Shown here: positions 16,719 through 25,785 of the stretch, in pieces
Numbering within the stretch: the stretch's first letter is position 1
Layout: the number at the start of each line of letters is the position of its first letter
Assembly: GCA_014859085.1 (NCBI GenBank)
Contig: JACUUY010000011.1
Location: forward strand, 1-33,390
Source of the DNA: Caldifarciminota bacterium
GTDB lineage: Bacteria; Hydrothermota; Tepidihabitantia; SM23-42
DNA: 33,390 nt
Direction: 5' to 3'
Program-made: the position numbers and the translations under genes
Notes under the pieces: generated by a model
The model's input: the letters and a program-made list of their open reading frames with translations, nothing else
Told to the model about the DNA's origin: nothing
Databases searched by the model: none

Positions 16719-16726
16719 ATGACATC

Positions 16727-17173
16727 ATGAATACCGAAGTACCCGCGGCATGCCGAAAGGCCGGGCCGTACGTGGTTATCGAGTGTCCGGAGAAAATACC
16801 CTGCGATCCGTGTGTTGATGCATGCCCGAACCAGGCGATATCGATGTGTGGTTCAATAATCGAACTGCCCGAGATCGACTACGAGAAATGCACCGGTTGT
16901 CTCGTATGTATTCCAAGGTGCCCGGGCCTGGCGATATTCGTCGTCGATGAAACGCCCGAAGACCACTCGATCGTCTACATACCCTATGAATTCCTGCCCC
17001 GGCCCAAGAAGGGCGACCGGGCAATCGGACTGGACCGCGAAGGACGTGAAACGTGTGAAGTCGAAGTCACAAAGGTCATCGATGCCAGGAAATTCGACCG
17101 GTGCGCGATCGTCGGTTTCTCGGTCCCCAAGGACCTGGCTCAGGAGATCAGGGCGATCAAGGTCGGCGAGTGA
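16727..17173 (+). CDS. Di-[4Fe-4S] ferredoxin-type protein, probable oxidoreductase subunit
   Basis: A 148-aa iron-sulfur protein. The N-terminal half carries CDPCVDACP (Cys 26, 29, 33; with Cys 20 or 41 as extra ligand candidates) and CTGCLVCIPRCPG (Cys 55, 58, 61, 65), enough for two [4Fe-4S] clusters. The C-terminal half (PYEFLPRPKKGDRAIGLDREG onward) is a small conserved extension seen in ferredoxin subunits that accompany BFD proteins and FAD dehydrogenases. The catalytic subunits are absent. The track begins at 16691, inside the -35 box; the ATG at 16727 is the first start after the -10. The M28 gene follows after 41 bp with its own SD. Confidence 0.88.
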   Translation: MNTEVPAACRKAGPYVVIECPEKIPCDPCVDACPNQAISMCGSIIELPEIDYEKCTGCLVCIPRCPGLAIFVVDETPEDHSIVYIPYEFLPRPKKGDRAIGLDREGRETCEVEVTKVIDARKFDRCAIVGFSVPKDLAQEIRAIKVGE

Positions 17174-17214
17174 CTTTCTATGTTGGAATACGATCCAAAC
17201 AATGAGGTGAAAAA

Positions 17215-18819
17215 ATGATGAAAAAAATCTATGCTTTGTTACTGCTCGTGTTGGCGACGGCATCTGCCGGCGAGCATCTTGTCCGCATTGACCTGACCGA
17301 AGTAAGGCTTGCGCCGCTCGCGCAGCGCGGTCTCCGCGTCCTTGCCGAACTCGAAAACTGTGCGATCGTCCTGCTCGATGATGCCGAGTTTGAAAAGATA
17401 TCTTCGCTCGATCATCAGATACTGGCCAGCGCACCGCAAGAAGGCGATTATTACCTGGCACGGCCCATGACCGGCACGGCCGACCTTACCCTTTTCAGCA
17501 ACATCCTGACCCGTGACGTTGAGGATTATCTGATCAAAGTACACCAGGGCATGCTGGAACAGGTCCTCAACCAGAAGGTCATGGTCAAACGCCTTTCTTT
17601 CACGCCGATGGTCCTTTCCAGCGCGGCCGATCTTCCGGTCTTCCCGCGCGTGTCCTACAACGAGACGGTTGCCGAGATCCTGACCCTCGTTGACGCGGAC
17701 AGCATATTGGCAAAAGTCCAGCGACTGCAGGATTTCGTCACCCGGTTATCGATCCACGATTCATGCCTGGCCGCGGCATACCACATCCACGACCGGTTCA
17801 CGGCCCTGGGTCTGGACTCGGTCTTCTTCCAGTATCACACGACCGGCCATGCACCCAATGTCATTGCGATCAAACGCGGCACGCTATATCCGGATTCGAT
17901 ATATGCCGTGATCTGCGGCCACTTCGATTCGTATGCCTTCTATTCGCCTAATTTCGCACCCGGCGCCGATGACAACGCAAGCGGCACTTCGGCCGTGCTC
18001 GAAGCAGCGCGCGTGATGCGTGACTATGACTTTGAATATTCGATCCGCTACATTGCGTTCTCCGGCGAGGAGTACGGCATGTACGGCAGCGGCTACTATG
18101 CGCAGCATGCACGCGCCCAGGGTGACAGCATTCTCGGCGTCATCAACGGCGACATGCTCGCATACGTCGACATAGCACCGGAGTCGCTCGAGGTCATTGC
18201 CAAACCAAGCAATCCGCCCTGCGAACCCTTTGCCGATTTCTTCATTGCCGCAGCCGATACTTATACTGCTCTCCTGACCCACAAGCAGCTGTCCTACACG
18301 ATGGTCTATTCAGACCACGCGCCCTTCTGGGACCAGGGTTATCTGGCGCTGTGCAACATCGAGGACTGGACCAATTATGGTACGAACAATCCATTCATTC
18401 ATTCAACCGGCGATTCGATCGGCGCGGGATTCAATAACCTTGCATTCTGTACTGAATGCACGAAAGCGGAGATTGCGGCCCTGGCATTGCTGGCGGTTCC
18501 GGTTGGTACCGGCATTGCAGAAGCGCCGGCCGACCGGCCGGGGAATGTCGTCATATGCGTAAGGCCGAGCGTGAGCAAGGGGCTTTTCGCGATCTCGCTC
18601 GCAAGCGGATCCATGGATCTCGTTGGTCTGAGGATCCATGACGTGACCGGCCGCTTAGTGAAGAATATCGCCCTGCCGTCATCTGAGACCAGCCGTCTCC
18701 TGTCGGTCACTTGGGACGGCACGGATAACGCGGGACAGCAACTGGCCGCAGGCATATACTTTGTTGCGGTCGATAATGGCGCCGCAACACAAACCGAAAA
18801 GCTCGTTTTGATCCGCTAA
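17215..18819 (+). CDS. Secreted M28-family zinc aminopeptidase with C-terminal sorting-type domain
   Basis: A 534-aa paralogue of the peptidase at 11642. It has a signal peptide (KKIYALLLLVLATASA), a prodomain with the shared RLQDFVTRLS helix, and an M28 domain (about 165-425) with intact zinc ligands: ICGHFDS, APGADDNASG, FSGEEYG, INGDMLAY and NPFIHSTGDS. The FN3 and long unknown modules of the paralogue are missing, and it goes straight to a C-terminal FlgD/Por-like domain (LRIHDVTGRLVKNIA ... GIYFVAVDN) ending EKLVLIR. It probably trims extracellular peptides. A GAGGTG SD precedes tandem ATGs at 17215 and 17218. It follows the ferredoxin gene and converges on trmO. Confidence 0.9.
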   Translation: MMKKIYALLLLVLATASAGEHLVRIDLTEVRLAPLAQRGLRVLAELENCAIVLLDDAEFEKISSLDHQILASAPQEGDYYLARPMTGTADLTLFSNILTRDVEDYLIKVHQGMLEQVLNQKVMVKRLSFTPMVLSSAADLPVFPRVSYNETVAEILTLVDADSILAKVQRLQDFVTRLSIHDSCLAAAYHIHDRFTALGLDSVFFQYHTTGHAPNVIAIKRGTLYPDSIYAVICGHFDSYAFYSPNFAPGADDNASGTSAVLEAARVMRDYDFEYSIRYIAFSGEEYGMYGSGYYAQHARAQGDSILGVINGDMLAYVDIAPESLEVIAKPSNPPCEPFADFFIAAADTYTALLTHKQLSYTMVYSDHAPFWDQGYLALCNIEDWTNYGTNNPFIHSTGDSIGAGFNNLAFCTECTKAEIAALALLAVPVGTGIAEAPADRPGNVVICVRPSVSKGLFAISLASGSMDLVGLRIHDVTGRLVKNIALPSSETSRLLSVTWDGTDNAGQQLAAGIYFVAVDNGAATQTEKLVLIR

Positions 18820-18825
18820 AGAGAA

Positions 18826-18850
18826 CGCGGTATCGCCGATCGCTACCGCG
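18826..18850. terminator. Hairpin between convergent M28 and trmO genes
   Basis: CGCGGTA and TACCGCG form a 7-bp stem around an 11-nt loop, 6 bp past the peptidase stop and overlapping the last codons of trmO. No T-tract is present on either strand, so it is a candidate bidirectional transcript-end structure only. Confidence 0.4.
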
Positions 18851-19340
18851 CAAATCTGCGGTCGGCTTTTGTTGACGTAACGTGGTGTGCCCTTTTCTTG
18901 AGCCAGCCGATCCTGTACATTGCTTTTTTCCTATGATCGAACTCAGGAACATAGGGCTTGATATCCAGCAGCGGCGTGCCATCTATGATATCCAGATCCT
19001 GAATGTGCAGGATATTCCTCTTCCGGCGGATGAGGCGCACGACCGACATGCCGATCGGATTGGGCCGGCTTGGCGCCCGGGTCGCGAACACACCGCGCAG
19101 TTTGTCGTCCATGAAAGGTCTCACCTGCAAAGAAGATTTTGTAGACAGATGGAAGTGATAGACCAATATGATATGTGAAAATCGTACGAGGTCCTTCAGT
19201 CCCCGGGCATGCGCCGGGAAGACCTCGACCGTTCCCCTGATGCCCTTGCCGGCGGCCGGCTGGATCGGCGTTCCCTCGGCGACCTTGAAGGGCGAGCGTA
19301 TTACGCCGATGGGCGTGTAACTAATACGATTGGCGGTCAT
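18843..19340 (-). CDS. trmO: tRNA (N6-threonylcarbamoyladenosine(37)-N6)-methyltransferase, TrmO/YaeB family
   Basis: SAM-dependent enzyme that adds a methyl group to t6A37 in some threonine tRNAs (UPF0066/TsaA family). The family's conserved blocks are present: YTPIGVIRSPF at the N-terminus, GTVEVFPAHARGLKDL, the SAM-binding RGVFATRAPSRPNPIGMSVVRL, and LDIIDGTPLLDIKPYVPEFD. The 165-aa length is that of the compact single-domain form, lacking the extra C-terminal domain of the E. coli protein. The ATG at 19340 is 5 nt after its -10 box, so the gene is predicted to be leaderless. It is monocistronic. Confidence 0.93.
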   Translation of the reverse strand: MTANRISYTPIGVIRSPFKVAEGTPIQPAAGKGIRGTVEVFPAHARGLKDLVRFSHIILVYHFHLSTKSSLQVRPFMDDKLRGVFATRAPSRPNPIGMSVVRLIRRKRNILHIQDLDIIDGTPLLDIKPYVPEFDHRKKAMYRIGWLKKRAHHVTSTKADRRFAR

Positions 19341-19345
19341 TGAGA

Positions 19346-19373
19346 AGTATAGTCAGTCACGACCGCCGGTCAA
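19346..19373 (-). promoter_or_regulatory. Leaderless promoter of trmO
   Basis: Minus strand TTGACC (19373-19368), 16-bp spacer, TATACT (19351-19346). The ATG starts 5 nt after the -10. Confidence 0.75.
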
Positions 19374-19389
19374 CCGGCATCATACACTT

Positions 19390-19403
19390 CACGGTGCACC
19401 GTG
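19390..19403. promoter_or_regulatory. 14-bp perfect palindrome upstream of sugar ABC operon
   Basis: CACGGTGCACCGTG lies between the divergent trmO and ABC promoters, 43 bp before the ABC -35. Its length and symmetry resemble LacI/GalR-type operators, but no regulator gene is adjacent. Low confidence. Confidence 0.35.
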
Positions 19404-19446
19404 GTGTGTGGGATCAAGGCCCTACCACCCCGCGTAGACGTGGTTC

Positions 19447-19474
19447 TTGATAAAGAATTCAAAATGTGTAACAT
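19447..19474 (+). promoter_or_regulatory. Promoter of the sugar ABC transporter operon
   Basis: TTGATA (19447-19452), 16-bp spacer, TAACAT (19469-19474). It gives a leader of about 60 nt ending in AAGGAGGG. Confidence 0.65.
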
Positions 19475-19476
19475 AA

Positions 19477-20826
<1,350 letters not shown>

Positions 20827-20836
20827 TCTCGCCGCC

Positions 20837-21715
20837 ATGAAATCCACGTTCCGCGAGCTGAGGGAATCCTGCAATTTTCTGCTGCCGCTCATTATTTTCA
20901 TTCTGGTCTTCATCATTCTGCCTGTTCTGGGGACGGTCGTCACCAGCATGTTTCAGGATGTCACTTTCCTGGAGAGAGAATTCTTGTTTCTCGAAAATTA
21001 TCGAAGGATCTTCAGCGACCCTGCATTCGGGCAATCGTTCAGGTTCACTTTTCTTTTTGTTGCGGTATCTGTTCCGCTGGAGATTTGCCTGGGGCTTATG
21101 TTTGCCCTGCTACTCAACGAACAACTGCCGTTCAGGGGCGCCCTGCGTGCTTTTGTCCTCATACCGTGGGCAATTCCGGCGGCAATCTCAGGGCGTATAT
21201 GGGAGCTCATCTACAACTACCATTATGGTCTGGCAAACTTTCTGTTTGTGAAACTGGGCATTTCTGCAGAACCAATAAACTGGTTGGGGTCTGGATTGGG
21301 AGCGTTCTTTTCGCTCGTGGTCTCAGATGTGTGGAAGACATCTCCATTCGTGGCGATCATCCTTCTTGCGGGCCTGCAGGCGATCCCACGGGAACTATAT
21401 GAGCAAGGTCAGGTTGATGGTGCGAACTTACTCCAACGATTCTACAGGATCACCCTGCCCCTGCTCAAACCCGTGCTCGTTGTCGCCTTGCTTTTCAGGA
21501 CGATCGACGCCTTGAGAATTTTCGATCTCATATATGTCCTTACCCACGGCGGGCCAGGCGGGGCGACAAACTCCCTCTCCCTTTACGCCTATAGATATTA
21601 TCTGGGCGGCGATTTTGGCTATGGCTCCGCAGTGTCAACCATTCTTTTCATCGTCGCTTTCAGTTTGTCCGTTCTCTACGTGAAGTTGAGCCGTTTTAGC
21701 TCGGTGGTAAAATGA
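20837..21715 (+). CDS. Sugar ABC transporter permease, MalF/UgpA type
   Basis: A 292-aa inner-membrane permease with six predicted membrane segments. The cytoplasmic EAA loop that contacts the ATPase is EQGQVDGANLLQRFYRITLPLLKP. LIPWAIPAAISGRIWELIYN and YVLTHGGPGGATNSLSLYAYR are typical of this group. It begins 10 bp after the binding-protein gene and its end overlaps the second permease by 4 nt (ATGA). It should form a heterodimer with that partner. Confidence 0.95.
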   Translation: MKSTFRELRESCNFLLPLIIFILVFIILPVLGTVVTSMFQDVTFLEREFLFLENYRRIFSDPAFGQSFRFTFLFVAVSVPLEICLGLMFALLLNEQLPFRGALRAFVLIPWAIPAAISGRIWELIYNYHYGLANFLFVKLGISAEPINWLGSGLGAFFSLVVSDVWKTSPFVAIILLAGLQAIPRELYEQGQVDGANLLQRFYRITLPLLKPVLVVALLFRTIDALRIFDLIYVLTHGGPGGATNSLSLYAYRYYLGGDFGYGSAVSTILFIVAFSLSVLYVKLSRFSSVVK

Positions 21716-22539
21716 CTGAGAGAAAAACACGAATCGTCCTCATTCTGCTGGGCTCGATTTTCATGGCAACCTTCTGCCTGACGCCGTTCGCGTACATGTT
21801 CATCACCAGTTTCAGTGAGAGCTCCGATTTTCTATCGTCACAAGATTTCCATTTTTCCTTGGATAACTACCGTTCGGTACTGACGGTCAGGTCTCTTCAT
21901 TTTCTTGACTATCTGCGCAACAGCCTGATCGTGTCAGGGATAAGCGCGTTTCTCTGCGTTCTCATTGCAGGCCTGGCCGCTTATGCAATCACGCGCCTGG
22001 CTTTACCCGGCAAGGTATTCATTATGTTCTTTGTGCTTGCGGTTTCCATGTTCCCCCAGGTCAGCATGGTCGGCTATCTCTTCAAATTCATGGCCGGAAT
22101 AGGTTGGACGGACACTTATCGTTCCTTGATATTCCCATATATCGCCTGGATCCTGCCCCTGTCGCTCTGGATACTTGTGAGTTACTTTGCCCAGATACCG
22201 CGAGACCTCGATAAAGCAGCGCTGATCGATGGTGCGACACATTTGCAGATATTAAGAAAGATAATCCTCCCCATTGCCTTGCCGGGATTCCTATCCTGCT
22301 TTCTGCTGGCATTCATATTCGCATTCAACGAGTTTATTTTCGCTTTGGTGCTCACAACCACCCACCATGCGCGGACCATACCTGTAGGCATCGCGCTCTT
22401 CCAGGGTCTGCACGGAGAAACCCCCTGGGGGAACATCATGGCCGCGGCAACTATCACCACGATCCCCGTGGTCATATTGACCGTTATTTTCCAGCGCCAC
22501 ATCATACAAGGCCTAACCCGAGGTGCAGTGAAGAGTTGA
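21712..22539 (+). CDS. Sugar ABC transporter permease, MalG type
   Basis: A 275-aa inner-membrane permease, the second half of the transporter channel. It has six membrane segments and the EAA loop DKAALIDGATHLQILRKIILP. Other group features are PFAYMFITSFSES near the N-terminus, FNEFIFALVLTT, and the C-terminal RHIIQGLTRGAVKS typical of MalG-like proteins. The start overlaps the preceding stop (ATGA), implying coupled synthesis. No nucleotide-binding subunit follows, so an ATPase encoded elsewhere, such as a shared MsmK/UgpC-type protein, must energise the importer. Confidence 0.95.
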   Translation: MTERKTRIVLILLGSIFMATFCLTPFAYMFITSFSESSDFLSSQDFHFSLDNYRSVLTVRSLHFLDYLRNSLIVSGISAFLCVLIAGLAAYAITRLALPGKVFIMFFVLAVSMFPQVSMVGYLFKFMAGIGWTDTYRSLIFPYIAWILPLSLWILVSYFAQIPRDLDKAALIDGATHLQILRKIILPIALPGFLSCFLLAFIFAFNEFIFALVLTTTHHARTIPVGIALFQGLHGETPWGNIMAAATITTIPVVILTVIFQRHIIQGLTRGAVKS

Positions 22540-22598
22540 TATTCAGAACGGTCGATCTGACCCGAGTCAGCCAAAGACGGCGCACAGACTTGTTGTCG

Positions 22599-22626
22599 TT
22601 GACAGCACTGAGCGTTTCACTATAAT
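22599..22626 (+). promoter_or_regulatory. Consensus promoter of the antiporter gene
   Basis: Perfect TTGACA (22599-22604) and TATAAT (22621-22626) with a 16-bp spacer. The predicted start near 22633 leaves a leader of about 105 nt, much longer than others in the window. Confidence 0.85.
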
Positions 22627-22632
22627 AGAAGC

Positions 22633-22737
22633 AGGTTTTAGAAGGAAGAGGGTGACTGCCGAAAGGGCGCAGATATGCGTACTGCGCCTTTAACGATATC
22701 AGAGTCAGTTGTGTGGTTCAACGATTCGAGGTGCTGA
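22633..22737 (+). promoter_or_regulatory. Structured 5' leader of the antiporter gene, riboswitch candidate
   Basis: The leader contains a strong hairpin: AAGGGCGCAG (22663-22672) pairs with CTGCGCCTTT (22682-22691), all ten positions pairing with one G-U. A flanking TGACT (22653-22657) can pair with AGTCA (22703-22707) to enclose it. A short GCC-GAAAG-GGC alternative stem is also possible, which would be mutually exclusive with the main hairpin. The SD (GAGGTG) and GTG start are at the leader's end, where folding could mask them. The riboswitch class is not identified; function is inferred from length and structure. Confidence 0.45.
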
Positions 22738-24192
22738 GTGTTACTGATAATCGGACTAATCCTGTTATTCCTCGTTATTATCGCCACGATCTCAAGTCGG
22801 TTCAACGTTCCGTTGATCATCCTTGCCCTGGCGATCGGTATCATATTCGGGAGCGATGTTACCGGCATCATATATTTCGATGATGCAGTTCTGGCCCAGC
22901 AACTGGCGAATATCGCCCTCATATTCATTCTATTCGCGGCGGGTTTTGGCACCAAGAATTATCATTTCAAGCAGGTAATAAGACCGACCACACTCCTCGC
23001 CACCGTGGGCGTTCTGCTTACAGCCAATATCGCGGCCATGCTTTTCTGCCTGCTGACCGGGTGGACATTTCTGAAATCTCTCTTGCTGTGCGCGATCGTG
23101 TCCTCGACCGATGCCGCGGCCGTCTTCTCCATCCTGCGCACGCGTTCAATAAACAGAAATATTGCGTCGATCACGGAGATCGAATCGGCCACAAATGATC
23201 CCATGGCGATAATCTCCACAACCTTCATCCTTCAGTTGATCATAGGCGCCGAAACCAGAACCTACATCCCAGCCCTTATGTTCATCTGGCACTTGCTGGG
23301 CGGAGCAGGAATCGGTATATTGGTCGGCATAATAGGGTCGGCCATTTTCAACAGAATCAAGAATATCGATGTTGGCTATTTCTATGTATGTCTGATCGGC
23401 CTTATATTGCTGAGCTTTGGGCTGGCAGATTTCTGCGAAGCGAGCGGTATGTTATCAGCATTTTTCGCCGGCTATATCATGGGCAATAAGAAATTGCCAT
23501 TCAAGAACGGGATATCATCATTCACCGAAACCCAGTCTTTTATCGCCAACGTCGGACTGTTCATCTTGTTGGGGCTTTTGGTTTTTCCCAGGCATTTCTC
23601 CGCGATCTGGCTATTTGGGATCGCGATCTTTCTGTTGGTGACATTCGTCGGCCGACCACTCGCGGTCTTCCTGTGCACTCTATTCGCCAAAATAACCTTC
23701 AAAGAAAAAGTATTCTTGAGCTGGAGCGGGATCAGGGGGGCAGTGCCGATAGTGCTTGCCACATATCCCGCAGCCGCCGGCATCGATCCTGAACATGAGA
23801 TCTTCAACATAGTGTTTTTTGCGGTGACCCTGTCTATCTTAGTCCAGGGTACGACCATTGGCAAACTTGCCGATCTTCTGAAGTTGAGTGCAAGACGGCC
23901 GAGCAAACCGAAACAGACCATGGAATTGGTGACGATACACGAAACAAACTATGAGCTGATCGATATATTCATCGATGACGAAATGTATCAAGGCGAAAGC
24001 AGAATATCGGATATGACCCTGCCGGCCGGAACGACGATCACGATGGTCAATCGCGACAATCAGATCATTGCTCCGTCAGGCTCAACGCTCGTTCTCCCGG
24101 GGGACACCCTATCGGTACTGGTCGACAAGGATGAGGTCGAAGAGGTGACGGTCGCCATACTACGAATGTTCTCTAACAGAAATGACTCATAA
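22738..24192 (+). CDS. CPA1-family cation/proton antiporter with C-terminal TrkA_C-like domain (NhaP2/CvrA-like)
   Basis: A 484-aa membrane antiporter with about twelve membrane segments (residues 1-385) followed by a cytosolic domain. VSSTDAAAVFSILRTRSINR and ITEIESATNDPMAII are the signature ion-binding regions of the NhaP2/CvrA branch, which exchanges K+ (or Na+) for protons. The C-terminus from about residue 395 (TIHETNYELIDIFIDDEMYQG ... PGDTLSVLVD) matches a TrkA_C/RCK_C-type ligand-binding module, suggesting gating by a nucleotide or another small ligand. Start is GTG with GAGGTG 4 nt upstream. It has its own consensus promoter and a long structured leader. Substrate cation cannot be told from sequence. 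Confidence 0.92.
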   Translation: MLLIIGLILLFLVIIATISSRFNVPLIILALAIGIIFGSDVTGIIYFDDAVLAQQLANIALIFILFAAGFGTKNYHFKQVIRPTTLLATVGVLLTANIAAMLFCLLTGWTFLKSLLLCAIVSSTDAAAVFSILRTRSINRNIASITEIESATNDPMAIISTTFILQLIIGAETRTYIPALMFIWHLLGGAGIGILVGIIGSAIFNRIKNIDVGYFYVCLIGLILLSFGLADFCEASGMLSAFFAGYIMGNKKLPFKNGISSFTETQSFIANVGLFILLGLLVFPRHFSAIWLFGIAIFLLVTFVGRPLAVFLCTLFAKITFKEKVFLSWSGIRGAVPIVLATYPAAAGIDPEHEIFNIVFFAVTLSILVQGTTIGKLADLLKLSARRPSKPKQTMELVTIHETNYELIDIFIDDEMYQGESRISDMTLPAGTTITMVNRDNQIIAPSGSTLVLPGDTLSVLVDKDEVEEVTVAILRMFSNRNDS

Positions 24193-24301
24193 CGAAGACA
24201 GGCCGGGAATCACAACGCATGCCTTTGTTTAGTCGGCCACCTACAGAAATGCTGACGAACCGGCAAGATATTCTGAATCCTCAAAGACAAGGAGGCGCAA
24301 A

Positions 24302-24760
24302 ATGAAATATCTGTTGTTCAGCTTTTGGTTCATTATTGTCCATGCGGTCTCTTACGTGATCGCAGGAATGTTGGCCCTGAAGATCAGCGGTGATCTGTAC
24401 CGCGGGGAGAATCGATTGCTGGATTTCACCAGAGACATGTCGGATGAGGATGAAAGCAGGCATGTCCAGAAATATTTCATTCCAGCTCAATTGCTACGAG
24501 GTCTGCTCATGTCGATCGTGTTCTATCCGGTTCTGGGTTTGCTGGGCGGGTTGCCTCTTGGCCTCAGATTTGCGTTTTTGTTCGGCCTGATGTTCATCTT
24601 CACGGATTTTGCGAGCGCCGTTCCTTTCCCGGATAACATCGAAGGTTTCGTGTACATGAGACGCCGCTATCTGAAAAAGGACTCGTTCTGGAAACTCTAT
24701 TTTGAAACGGCAATTTACAGCCTGCTGTTCGCCCTTCTGGCCAGCAAGTTCCTCTTCTGA
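24302..24760 (+). CDS. Small four-helix membrane protein of unknown function
   Basis: A 152-aa protein with about four hydrophobic segments: FSFWFIIVHAVSYVIAGML, LLRGLLMSIVFYPVLGLLGG, FAFLFGLMFIFTDFA and AIYSLLFALLASKFLF. Between the first two is a charged loop (RDMSDEDESRHVQK). I recognise no family. A clear AAGGAGG lies before the ATG. It is 109 bp after the antiporter gene; no convincing promoter is visible in that gap, so read-through is possible. The coding call rests on the SD, length and membrane pattern. Confidence 0.75.
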   Translation: MKYLLFSFWFIIVHAVSYVIAGMLALKISGDLYRGENRLLDFTRDMSDEDESRHVQKYFIPAQLLRGLLMSIVFYPVLGLLGGLPLGLRFAFLFGLMFIFTDFASAVPFPDNIEGFVYMRRRYLKKDSFWKLYFETAIYSLLFALLASKFLF

Positions 24761-24837
24761 AGAGATTTCACAACGCAGAAACTGGATCGGAAAACTATGA
24801 ATGAGTTCGTATATAACGTGGTTACCGTGGAGTGAAT

Positions 24838-25671
24838 ATGGACATTGCCAAAGCCCTCTCTTTCATCGACGAACATGGATCGAACCTTGAGAAGGCAAGA
24901 ATGAAATGGATTGTCTACCAAGCACAGCCGGAGCCGGCTGTCATCCGACCGTTTGTTCAACTTCAGAACGAAGATGGTGGGTACCCTTGTGCCATGACAA
25001 AGGGCAATCTGAGCAGTATTGATAATACGCTCGTTGCGCTCTGGTGGCTGGACGAAATCGGCATGAAAGAATCAAGTGCGGCTGACAAAGCGTTCGGATA
25101 CCTCCTGGCTGTCCAGAAGAACGATGGCGGTTGGGATGAAGCGCCGTCCATTGCGCAACACGAACTGCCACCGTGGATCATTCCGGGCGACCTCAGAACC
25201 AAGCTCTACCTGTCTTCGTATTCCGCATACTTTCTGGCCGCAAGGGGTTATGTGAACCGTCCGGCATTCCACAAGGCACTGGATTTCCTGCTCAAGCACC
25301 AAGACAGAACAGGCAAGTTCTATGGCTACCTCCACAACACATGGATTGCCACGAGCGTCTTTGCCATGGCCGGAGACCCGTACGCCGGAGTCGTGAAGCG
25401 AGGCTTAGGCTTCCTGATGGACCGGCCGCTTTCCGAGTGGGCCGATTCACAGATCGCCTGGGCACTTGACTGCCTGGCCAGTGCAGGACTACCCAAGGAA
25501 CACGCGTTTGTTGAGCGATCTCTGGCCGAACTGATCAGAAGACAGCAAGCCGATGGCACCTGGATCTCTGAAGACGGGGCAGAGCATGATGTGGGAGCCA
25601 CAATTGCCGCAGTGAAGGCGCTCAAGCACTACGGCTTTCAGGTAGGGTTAGCCCTCGAATTTCGAAAGTAG
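24838..25671 (+). CDS. Terpenoid-cyclase / prenyltransferase-fold (alpha-alpha toroid) protein
   Basis: A 277-aa protein with repeated QW-like motifs of the squalene cyclase / prenyltransferase repeat fold: LQNEDGGYP, VQKNDGGWDE, KHQDRTGKFYG and RQQADGTW. Between them are helical pairs such as STIDNTLVALWWL-type and SSYSAYFLAARGY segments. It is less than half the length of squalene-hopene cyclases (about 630 aa) and lacks a visible DxDD catalytic motif, so it is more likely a stand-alone toroid with a binding or unknown enzymatic role. The track's GTG at 24832 lies within the SD; the ATG at 24838 is spaced correctly after GGAG. Confidence 0.8.
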   Translation: MDIAKALSFIDEHGSNLEKARMKWIVYQAQPEPAVIRPFVQLQNEDGGYPCAMTKGNLSSIDNTLVALWWLDEIGMKESSAADKAFGYLLAVQKNDGGWDEAPSIAQHELPPWIIPGDLRTKLYLSSYSAYFLAARGYVNRPAFHKALDFLLKHQDRTGKFYGYLHNTWIATSVFAMAGDPYAGVVKRGLGFLMDRPLSEWADSQIAWALDCLASAGLPKEHAFVERSLAELIRRQQADGTWISEDGAEHDVGATIAAVKALKHYGFQVGLALEFRK

Positions 25672-25720
25672 CCGGCGGCAAGCCGTACGGCCGGACGATC
25701 TCACGCAAGGTTCAAGTCCC

Positions 25721-25748
25721 TTGACAGGTTCGCAAACGTGAATATAAT
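25721..25748 (+). promoter_or_regulatory. Consensus promoter of the AbiE operon
   Basis: Perfect TTGACA (25721-25726) and TATAAT (25743-25748), 16-bp spacer. The predicted start near 25755 excludes the GTG at 25738 as the translation start of the next gene. Confidence 0.85.
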
Positions 25749-25785
25749 TGTTTCTGATAATAACAAAATAATATTATTTACGGAA

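Noticed and set aside
25709-25725. tRNA T-arm-like sequence (CAAGGTTCAAGTCCCTTG) upstream of AbiE
   Set aside because: The loop is 8 nt when the stem pairs, and no acceptor, D or anticodon arms can be built around it. It overlaps the -35 of a perfect promoter. It could be a remnant but is not a tRNA gene.
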